Source: an uncultured Oscillospiraceae bacterium
GTDB taxonomy: Bacteria; Bacillota; Clostridia; Oscillospirales; Acutalibacteraceae
DNA length: 63,678 bases
Assembly: GCA_905198295.1 (NCBI GenBank)
Contig: CAJKBW010000001.1
Coordinates: 1-63,678, forward strand
Direction: 5' to 3'
Shown: piece by piece, positions 18,252 to 25,073 of the stretch
How the letters are laid out: each line of letters starts with the position of its first letter
Numbering within the stretch: position 1 is the first letter of the stretch
Position numbers and translations under genes: made by a program
The notes under the pieces: model-generated
The model's database searches: none
What the model was told of the DNA's origin: nothing
What the model saw: the letters and a program-made list of their open reading frames with translations, nothing else

Positions 18252-20045
18252 TTAAACCTGTGCCACACCCTGTTCCCTGGCCTGTGCGGTATACAAATGA
18301 TAGTACAAACCTTTTTTTGCGAGCAGCTCCTCGTGGCTGCCGGATTCCAGAATCTGCTTGTCGCCGACATACATGATGCGGTCACAGGTCTTGATCGTGG
18401 ACAGACGATGGGCGATGATGAAGGAGGTGCGCCCCTTAAGAAGCGCCTGAATCCCCTCCTGCAGCAGCCGTTCGGTCTTGGTGTCGATTGAGGATGTGGC
18501 CTCATCGAGAATCAGGATTTTCGGATCGGACAGCAGCGTACGTGCAAACGCAATAAGCTGTTTCTGCCCCTGAGACAGCCGGCTGCCGCGTTCATTAACC
18601 TCTGTGTAATACCCTTTTTCCATCTCCATGATGAAATCGTGGGCCCGCACCGCCCGAGCTGCGGCCTCAACCTCCTCATCGGTGGCGTCCAGCCGGCCGT
18701 AGCGGATGTTGTCCATGATGGTGCCGCTGAAGATGAAGCTGTCCTGCAGCATAATGCCCATCTGGGTGCGCAACGAGTGCAGGGTCACCTTGGCAATATC
18801 ATACTGTCCGTCCACCAGCAGTTCCCCGCCGTTGAGATTATAGAACCGGCTGATGAGATTGACCACAGTGGTCTTGCCGGCACCGGTCGGCCCGACCAGC
18901 GCGACGCTCTGCCCGGCCTTTACGGTGAAATTCAGATTCTCGAGGATGTTGACCCCTTCCTCATAAGCAAAGGTGACGTTGCGGAATTCCACATCCCCGC
19001 GGATCGGCGGCAGCTCGGCAGCACCCGGCACGTCATCCACCACCACCGGTTCATCCATCGTCTCAAAAATGCGTTCCAGATAAGCGATATTGTTGACGAA
19101 CATATTGTAGATGTTCGCCAGGTTGGTAATCGGCTGCCAGAAGCGGCTGACGTACTGCCCCATCGCAAGGATCACACCGAACGAGACAATGGCGCCGCCC
19201 ATCCAGTAGACGCCAGCGATATACATGACGGTAAAGACGATTTGGGTGATCAGTTCCGAACTGAACCACACGGTGTTGGAGATATACACCGCCTTGAGCC
19301 AAGCTGAACGGCAGGCCTCAGCGAGCCGGCTCATGATGCTGATGTTCTCCTCCTGCCGGGCAAACAGCTGGCTGACCCGCACGCCGTCGATGCTCTCCGC
19401 CAGATAGGCATTGTAGTTGGAGTTTTTGTTGGACTGCTGCTGCCAGGATTTGCGCTGACGCGGCTTGATGAGCATCACTGCGGTCACAAACAGCGGCAGA
19501 CCGGCGACGATCACGGTGGCGAGCACCGCATTTGTGGTGTACATGAACACCACAATGAAGATGATGTTGATGATTTCCAGGATGCTGTTGATGATGCCGT
19601 TGGACAGCATATCCGACACCGAGTTGACATAGTTGATGACCCGGACCAGAATCTTGCCGGCCGGCCGGGAGTCGTAATAACTGAACGGCAGCTTCTGCAG
19701 ATGAGCAAACAGATCTTCACGGATATCGTAGACGATTTCCTGGCTAACGAAGGCCATGATGCGTGCACGGATGGTGGTGAACACAATACCGATCAGCACA
19801 ATCACCGTATACACAGCCGCCATAATGCCGAGCATTTTAAAATCCTTGTTCGGCACCACGTCGTCGAGGGTGTACTGCATGATCTTCGGGCCGAACAGCG
19901 CCACCACGCTCGCGATGCCGCTGAGCACAAGCGCCAGAAGCATCTGAAAGCTGTGCCGCCGCACATATTTCATCGCCCGTTTCAGGTGTTTAAAACTAAA
20001 CGGGGATTCGAGGGTTTCGTCCACGTCGAATTTATTGCGCGCCAT
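18252..20045 (-). CDS. ABC exporter half-transporter, catalytic ATP-site partner
   Basis: 597 residues: six-helix ABC membrane domain to about 330, then a nucleotide-binding domain with Walker A GPTGAGKTT, Walker B plus catalytic Glu in ILILDEATSSID, and switch His in IIAHRLST. Its signature motif is LSQGQ, not LSGGQ. Together with the upstream gene, which has the opposite pattern, it should form a heterodimeric BmrCD/TM287-288-like exporter with one working and one degenerate ATP site. The start ATG overlaps the upstream stop by one base (TGATG), implying coupled translation. The substrate is unknown; drug or lipid export is the usual role. Confidence 0.9.
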   Translation of the reverse strand: MARNKFDVDETLESPFSFKHLKRAMKYVRRHSFQMLLALVLSGIASVVALFGPKIMQYTLDDVVPNKDFKMLGIMAAVYTVIVLIGIVFTTIRARIMAFVSQEIVYDIREDLFAHLQKLPFSYYDSRPAGKILVRVINYVNSVSDMLSNGIINSILEIINIIFIVVFMYTTNAVLATVIVAGLPLFVTAVMLIKPRQRKSWQQQSNKNSNYNAYLAESIDGVRVSQLFARQEENISIMSRLAEACRSAWLKAVYISNTVWFSSELITQIVFTVMYIAGVYWMGGAIVSFGVILAMGQYVSRFWQPITNLANIYNMFVNNIAYLERIFETMDEPVVVDDVPGAAELPPIRGDVEFRNVTFAYEEGVNILENLNFTVKAGQSVALVGPTGAGKTTVVNLISRFYNLNGGELLVDGQYDIAKVTLHSLRTQMGIMLQDSFIFSGTIMDNIRYGRLDATDEEVEAAARAVRAHDFIMEMEKGYYTEVNERGSRLSQGQKQLIAFARTLLSDPKILILDEATSSIDTKTERLLQEGIQALLKGRTSFIIAHRLSTIKTCDRIMYVGDKQILESGSHEELLAKKGLYYHLYTAQAREQGVAQV

Positions 20046-21820
20046 CAGCCTTCACCTCCCTGCACAGCGGCGGCGGGCACCGCCGCTGTTTCCTGGATGT
20101 CGTTCTGCAGGGCGTAGGTCTCCCAGTAATACCCGCGGTTTTTGAGCAGCTCCTCGTGGGTGCCGCGTTCGGCGATTTTTCCGTCCTGCAGCACGATGAT
20201 CTGGTCAGCATCCTTGACCGACGAAATGCGCTGGGCGATGATGATTTTGGTACAGGGATACGGCAGCTCGCGCAGCTGCTTCTGTATGTATTTCTCGGTT
20301 TCCATATCCACCGCCGAGGTGGTGTCGTCGAGCACCAGCACCGCCGGCCCGACCGCCATCGCACGGGCGAGCGCGATACGCTGTTTCTGTCCGCCGGACA
20401 GGCCGACACCGCGTTCGCCGACAATGGTGTCATAGCCCTCCGGCATTTTGGACACAAAATCGTCGGCTGCTGCACGCCGCGCAAAATCCCGGGCGGCCTT
20501 TTCGGTCAGCGACTGGTTGCCGAAAGCGATATTTCCCTCCACCGTATCCGAAAACAGGAAGACCTCCTGGGTGGCCGCGCCGATGCCGCCGCGCAGCTGC
20601 TGGAGCTTCCAGAAGCGCACGTCGCAGTCATCCACCCGGATGCATCCGCTGTCCACGTCATAAAACCGGTCCAGCAGGTTGAGCAGTGTGGTTTTTCCCG
20701 AACCGGTCGGCCCCATAACCGCAAGCGTCTGGCCGGGCTGTACCGTAAAGCTGATGTGGTCGAGCACTTTGACCTTGCCGAACGAAAAACTCACATCATC
20801 AAACTCGATCTTGCCCTGCATTTTGGGATGGTCCTCGGCGTCCGGCCGGTCCATAATCAGCGGGCGGGAATAGTACACCTCAATGATTTTCGCCGCGGAG
20901 GCGGAAAAACGCTGCAGATCGTTGATCAGGTTGCCGAGCGCACGCATCGGGTTGGACAGCGCCCAGGCAAGCGCGGTGAAGATGGAAAGTTCACCGAAAG
21001 TGAAGCCTGGATCGATCATCACGAAAAAGCCGCCGAGAAAAATAGTGATAAGGGTCATGACGTTGGCAAGCAGCTCGATGACCGGAAAAAAGGACAGCCA
21101 CATTTTGTTGATATCCAGGTTGGCGTCCTTGAAGGCCTCGTTGCATTTGTGGAAGCGCTCCCGCTCATAATCCTCCCGGGCAAAGGCCTTGACCACCCGG
21201 TTGCCCGCAATGTTTTCCTGCGCAGCGGTGTTCATTTCGCTGAGCCGGTCACGCATGCCGACGAACAGCGGACGCACCTTGCTGGAATACAGCTTAGTGA
21301 CCACCATCAGCAGCGGCGTCACTGCAAGCAGGGCCAGCGTCAGCTTCCAGTTGATGCAGAAAAACATGATCAGGGTGGAGGTGAACATGATCACGCAGTC
21401 CACCACCTGATAGCTCAGGTAGGATGTCCAGTGCCGGCACCAGTCGAGATCCGCCGACAGACGGGTCATCAGATCGCCGGTGCGGTTGCGGTCAAAGAAC
21501 CGCATTTCCTGGTACTGCAGCACCTTGAACAGGTAGGTGCGCAGGTTATACACCAGATGCTGTGACGATGTTTCCAGACAGACGATCATCATGTACCGCA
21601 GCACCAGGCGCAGCACCTGCACCCCCAGCATCGACAGCAGCAGCGGGATCAGCGGATCCACCTGCTGCCCGACGATAACCTCGTCGATGAGCATCGAGGT
21701 CAGGAACGGGTTGATCAGCAGCATGCCGCTGGTGATCGCCGACAGAACCAGCCCCACGATAAACCTCCAGCGATATTGGGAATCAATATTGCGCCAGAGC
21801 CAGCGAATCTGAAACATCAT
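20045..21820 (-). CDS. ABC exporter half-transporter with degenerate ATP site
   Basis: 591 residues with membrane domain followed by a nucleotide-binding domain: Walker A GPTGSGKTT and canonical LSGGQKQRIALARA. The catalytic Glu after Walker B is Asp (VLVLDDTTSAVD) and the switch His is Gln (IIIAQRISS). These losses, paired with intact residues in the partner encoded immediately downstream, are the classical pattern of asymmetric heterodimeric exporters. The ATG at 21820 forms an ATGA overlap with the stop of a small upstream ORF, so the operon probably starts with that ORF. Confidence 0.9.
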   Translation of the reverse strand: MMFQIRWLWRNIDSQYRWRFIVGLVLSAITSGMLLINPFLTSMLIDEVIVGQQVDPLIPLLLSMLGVQVLRLVLRYMMIVCLETSSQHLVYNLRTYLFKVLQYQEMRFFDRNRTGDLMTRLSADLDWCRHWTSYLSYQVVDCVIMFTSTLIMFFCINWKLTLALLAVTPLLMVVTKLYSSKVRPLFVGMRDRLSEMNTAAQENIAGNRVVKAFAREDYERERFHKCNEAFKDANLDINKMWLSFFPVIELLANVMTLITIFLGGFFVMIDPGFTFGELSIFTALAWALSNPMRALGNLINDLQRFSASAAKIIEVYYSRPLIMDRPDAEDHPKMQGKIEFDDVSFSFGKVKVLDHISFTVQPGQTLAVMGPTGSGKTTLLNLLDRFYDVDSGCIRVDDCDVRFWKLQQLRGGIGAATQEVFLFSDTVEGNIAFGNQSLTEKAARDFARRAAADDFVSKMPEGYDTIVGERGVGLSGGQKQRIALARAMAVGPAVLVLDDTTSAVDMETEKYIQKQLRELPYPCTKIIIAQRISSVKDADQIIVLQDGKIAERGTHEELLKNRGYYWETYALQNDIQETAAVPAAAVQGGEG

Positions 21821-21924
21821 AACCTGTCACACCTCTCTCCTCGTCGGGGAACCGTACCGCTGCACACACGCCGCCGGCTGTGCGGCCGCGGCACAAATTG
21901 CGGTTTGCCGTGCATTCTTTCCAT
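21817..21924 (-). CDS. Small leader ORF of the ABC exporter operon, 35 residues
   Basis: Reads MERMHGKPQFVPRPHSRRR, then VCSGTVPRRGERCDRL and stop. The stop TGA overlaps the exporter start as ATGA. Its start is preceded by AAGGGGTGTGACAGAG, closely matching the exporter's own pre-start sequence AGAGGTGTGACAGGTT, which supports translation. The frame is also open upstream to an ATG within the attenuator-like hairpin (59 residues in total). It is strongly basic and no family is recognised. It could be a regulatory leader peptide or simply translational coupling. Confidence 0.45.
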   Translation of the reverse strand: MERMHGKPQFVPRPHSRRRVCSGTVPRRGERCDRL

Positions 21925-21960
21925 CTCTGTCACACCCCTTGAAACTGCTTTTTCGGACGC

Positions 21961-22035
21961 AAAAAAGAGGATAAGGCCCCATCTGTTCGAAAACATGTGT
22001 TGTTTTACGAGTCAGACGCGGAAACTTATCCTCTT
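21961..22035 (-). terminator. Candidate attenuator in the ABC exporter leader
   Basis: On the minus strand AAGAGGATAAG (22025-22035) pairs perfectly with CTTATCCTCTT (21965-21975), followed at once by TTTTTT. The loop of about 49 bases can form its own small hairpin. A TATAAT box lies upstream at 22087-22092. Because the hairpin sits between that promoter box and the exporter genes, it could end transcription early unless relieved. It could instead be the terminator of dusB read-through. Confidence 0.5.
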
Positions 22036-22264
22036 GTTTCTCCTTTGACCGTCACCGGCCCTGCGAAACGCCCTCTTACACGCCTAATTATACCGATCCT
22101 TGCAAAAAAAGATACCCCTAATTAAGCCGAATTACCGGGCACTTTTTTCTCCTTTTTTCGGCATATTCACGAAGTTCGCCCGGACGGGGGTTTTTGCGCC
22201 CGCCGTTCCCGGTTTGACAGCGGGAATCTATACGCGGATCCGCCATACATGGTACAGCCAGGCT

Positions 22265-23236
22265 TCAGTCCGGCGTATTGGCTTCAGTCGCCTGCACACA
22301 CAGCACAGCAAGATCGTCCAGCGTCTCCACCTCGCCCGCCTTTGCGCGGAAGCCGGCCGCACCCCGCAGACCGCGCATATACCACGCCGCGTGCTTGCGG
22401 ATCTCCCGCAGTGCAATGCGCTCCCCCTTGAGCTCCGCCGTCAGCCGTGCCTGCCGGAGCAGCACCGCCATGCGCTTCTCCACCGGCGGGTCGGGCAGCC
22501 GCACCCCGCTTCCGAGATACGCCTGAATCTGCGCGAACACCCACGGTGCGCCGAGTGCACCGCGCCCGACCATCACCAGATCACAACCGGTGTGCTCGTA
22601 AAGTGCCGCCGCCGAAACCGCATCGGTGACGTCACCATTGCCGATGACCGGCACCTTTACCGCACGCTTGACCTCACGGATGATGTCCCAGTCCACCGGC
22701 GGCGCATACATCTGGTCGCGGGTGCGGCCATGCACCGTGATCGCCGCCGCACCGCCCGCCTCACAGGCGAGCGCAACCTCGACGGCGTTGACCTCCTGAC
22801 GGGAATACCCCTTGCGGATTTTGACGGTGACCGGCACATCCACCGCGCCGGCCACCGCAGCGACGATCCGCCGGCACAGCTCCGGCTCCCGCATCAGCGC
22901 GCTCCCGCAGTGGTTGCCGGCAATTTTGGGCGCCGGGCAGCCCATATTGATGTCGATGATCTCCGGTCCGGCGGCCATCGCCTTTTCCGCCGCCCGCGCC
23001 ATGATATCCGGATCGTCGCCGAACAGCTGAACCGCCGCCGGATGCTCATCCTCGTCCAGCATAAGCAGTTCCTCGCTTTTGCGATCCCCAAAACACAGCC
23101 CCTTGCAGCTGACCATCTCCGAAACCACGTACGCCGCGCCGTAATCCACGCACAGCCGGCGGAACGCGCGGTCGGCCACCCCCGCCATAGGCGCAAGGGC
23201 GGCAAAGCCGCGGATCTCCTGTCTGCCAATAAACAA
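22265..23236 (-). CDS. dusB: tRNA-dihydrouridine synthase (DusB-like)
   Basis: An FMN-dependent TIM-barrel enzyme that reduces uridine to dihydrouridine in tRNA. Seen: LAPMAGVADRAFRRLC near the start, VSEMVSCKGL, INMGCPAPKIAGNHCGSALM with the catalytic Cys, TVHGRTRDQMY and VIGNGDVTDAVSA. The likely start is TTG at 23236, eight bases after GGGAAGG; a GTG at 23245 is also open but abuts the ribosome site. It is divergent from rhaM, with a short shared intergenic region. Confidence 0.93.
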   Translation of the reverse strand: MFIGRQEIRGFAALAPMAGVADRAFRRLCVDYGAAYVVSEMVSCKGLCFGDRKSEELLMLDEDEHPAAVQLFGDDPDIMARAAEKAMAAGPEIIDINMGCPAPKIAGNHCGSALMREPELCRRIVAAVAGAVDVPVTVKIRKGYSRQEVNAVEVALACEAGGAAAITVHGRTRDQMYAPPVDWDIIREVKRAVKVPVIGNGDVTDAVSAAALYEHTGCDLVMVGRGALGAPWVFAQIQAYLGSGVRLPDPPVEKRMAVLLRQARLTAELKGERIALREIRKHAAWYMRGLRGAAGFRAKAGEVETLDDLAVLCVQATEANTPD

Positions 23237-23273
23237 GGCCGTCACCTTCCCTTCCCAACCGCTGCGGTACGGT

Positions 23274-23302
23274 TTGACGAATCGTGATCGCCGCGGTATA
23301 CT
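23274..23302 (+). promoter_or_regulatory. Promoter of rhaM
   Basis: TTGACG (23274-23279), 17-base spacer and TATACT (23297-23302), 30 bases before the GTG start. Confidence 0.75.
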
Positions 23303-23331
23303 GAAAACAAAAACAAAGGAGTGACCATTCC

Positions 23332-23649
23332 GTGGAACGCTACGCCTGGAAAGCCACTGTAAAAGAGGGAATGCTGGAGGAATACACCCGCCGCCATAAC
23401 GAAATCTGGCCGGAGCTGGTCGCCGTGCTTAAGCAGGCCGGCATCGCCAACTACACCATCTGGAACACCGGAAACGAACTTTTCGGCTATTACGAATGTG
23501 AGAAGGGCGCGGATTACGCCGCCCGTATACAAGCCGAAAGTGAGGTCGTGGACCGCTGGAACGCCTATATGCAGGACGTCATGGTCATGGAAATGGATCC
23601 GGTTACCGGTGCGCAACCCAAAATGGCCTGCGTATTCCGCCTGGATTGA
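23332..23649 (+). CDS. rhaM: L-rhamnose mutarotase
   Basis: 105 residues, the usual family length. It begins MERYAWKATVKEGMLEEY and carries RRHNEIWPEL and NYTIWNTGNELFGYYE, matching the RhaM/DUF718 family that interconverts alpha and beta anomers of L-rhamnose in the cytoplasm. The GTG at 23332 follows AAAGGAG by ten bases. No rhamnose isomerase, kinase or aldolase is beside it; the only other rhamnose-related gene here is the alpha-rhamnosidase about 20 kb away in the island. Confidence 0.85.
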   Translation: MERYAWKATVKEGMLEEYTRRHNEIWPELVAVLKQAGIANYTIWNTGNELFGYYECEKGADYAARIQAESEVVDRWNAYMQDVMVMEMDPVTGAQPKMACVFRLD

Positions 23650-23751
23650 TATACCGTTAGTATATCAATCATCTAAAATACCTTTTGTTTCCCAAAACCA
23701 GAGCGGCTGCCGATCTGTCGTCGGCCGCCCCGCTGCGGTATGCGGAAAATT

Positions 23752-24690
23752 TCAGTTCCGGTTTTCACCCTGCCTGCCGTCCTGGCGCTCCATGATCAAA
23801 AAACGCGGGCGTCCTTTGACCTCATCGTAGATTTTAGAAATATACAACCCGATGACGCTAAGGCTGATCATGATGCCGCTGCCGATGAACAGCAGAAGCA
23901 GAATGACGGTGGAAAAGCCGGTTTCGGCGTTGTGGCTGAAATACATATATAACGTCTGAACGGTCATCACCACGGCGCCGATCCCCATCAGCACGCCCAG
24001 CCAGAACACCACCAGCAGCGGTGCGGCGGTATACGCGGTGATCGAGTTTACCGCCAGGCGCAGCAGCGAGCGGAAGGTCCACTTGGTTTCGCCGCCGGCG
24101 CGGGGAGCGACCTTAAACGGCAGGGCATAGCGCCTGAACCCCACCCACGCGGACAGGCCGCGAAAGAAGGTACTTTTTTCGGGCAGGGTTTTCCAGGCTT
24201 CCACCGTTTTGCGGTCCAGCAGCTTGAAATCCGACGCACGGCTGATGTCGATGCCGGTGGTTTTGCGGAAGGTGCGGTAAAACAGCAGCGCGGACAGCTT
24301 GGCGCCAAACGACTCCTTGCCGCGGTCCTCCTTAACCCCTTCCACCACATCGTAGCCCTCTTCCTGCCACAGGCGGACCATTTCGGGGATGTATTCGGGA
24401 GGATGCTGCAGGTCGGCATCCATCACCACCACAGCATCGCCGCCCGCATTCTCCAGTCCTGCGCACAGCGCCGCTTCCTTGCCAAAATTCCGGGACAGCC
24501 GCAGCGCCGTCACATTGCCGCAGTCGGCAGCCAGCCGGGACAGCTCCTGCCAGCTCTGATCCCTCGAGCCGTCGTCCACCAGCAAAAACTCATGCTCGAT
24601 GCCCGCGTCGGCGAGGATGCCTCTCACGGTCATGACGTTTTGGTAGATATACTGCCCTTCATTGTATACGGGCATTACGATTGTGACCAT
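23752..24690 (-). CDS. Polyprenyl-phosphate glycosyltransferase (GT2, CsbB/GtrB-like)
   Basis: 312 residues: a GT-A domain starting VTIVMPVYNEGQYI with LLVDDGSRDQSW and the metal-binding VVMDADLQHPPEYI, then two C-terminal membrane helices (about 225-290). This layout matches GtrB/CsbB enzymes that load a sugar from a nucleotide donor onto undecaprenyl phosphate at the inner face. It overlaps the DUF2185 gene by 16 bases and is in one operon with the YfhO-like gene, the same partnership (CsbB plus YfhO) known for lipoteichoic acid glycosylation in Bacillus. Confidence 0.9.
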   Translation of the reverse strand: MVTIVMPVYNEGQYIYQNVMTVRGILADAGIEHEFLLVDDGSRDQSWQELSRLAADCGNVTALRLSRNFGKEAALCAGLENAGGDAVVVMDADLQHPPEYIPEMVRLWQEEGYDVVEGVKEDRGKESFGAKLSALLFYRTFRKTTGIDISRASDFKLLDRKTVEAWKTLPEKSTFFRGLSAWVGFRRYALPFKVAPRAGGETKWTFRSLLRLAVNSITAYTAAPLLVVFWLGVLMGIGAVVMTVQTLYMYFSHNAETGFSTVILLLLFIGSGIMISLSVIGLYISKIYDEVKGRPRFLIMERQDGRQGENRN

Positions 24691-25073
24691 CCCAATTCCT
24701 CCAGCCGGCGCACGGCGGCAAGTGCGACATCCGCCGATAAATAATCCTCCAGCAGCTCGATATACAGAAAGGGACGAAACGCCGCCTCTGCTTCACTGTA
24801 TTCGTAGCCGTCCGCCCATCCGGCAAAAACCTCTGCCAGCTGCGGCTCCATCCGCAGGGCCTCCTGCATGTGAATAAACCGGAAATGCTCCGGATCCGCC
24901 ATATACCGCGGACTCTCGCTGCCGCAGCAGAGCGTCCAGCGACAGCCCGGCGCAAAATCATCCCGGCAGCGTCCGGCCCAGCCGATCCGGCCGCTGGCAT
25001 AGGCCCGCCGGGTAATCCGCACGAGCATTTCACCGGCCGCTGACGGCCGGTCCTGTCGGTCAGGGTCCCGCAT
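24675..25073 (-). CDS. DUF2185/Imm33-like small protein
   Basis: 132 residues, cytoplasmic by appearance. The central stretch (GWAGRCRDDFAPGCRWTLC, ESPRYMADPEHFRFIHMQEA, LRMEPQLAEVFAGW) resembles DUF2185/Imm33 proteins (W-rich start, a Y-dDPe segment, then a DP-like helix). The gene is real: it overlaps its neighbours by 14 and 16 bases and has AGGAGA eight bases before its ATG, inside the preceding gene. Why such a protein sits in a YfhO/GT2 operon is unknown. Imm33 members are known next to toxin systems, but none is seen here. Confidence 0.6.
   Translation of the reverse strand: MRDPDRQDRPSAAGEMLVRITRRAYASGRIGWAGRCRDDFAPGCRWTLCCGSESPRYMADPEHFRFIHMQEALRMEPQLAEVFAGWADGYEYSEAEAAFRPFLYIELLEDYLSADVALAAVRRLEELGWSQS

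Noticed and set aside
20156..21565. 469-codon plus-strand frame
   Set aside because: Antisense to the ABC exporter gene, whose motifs are clear.
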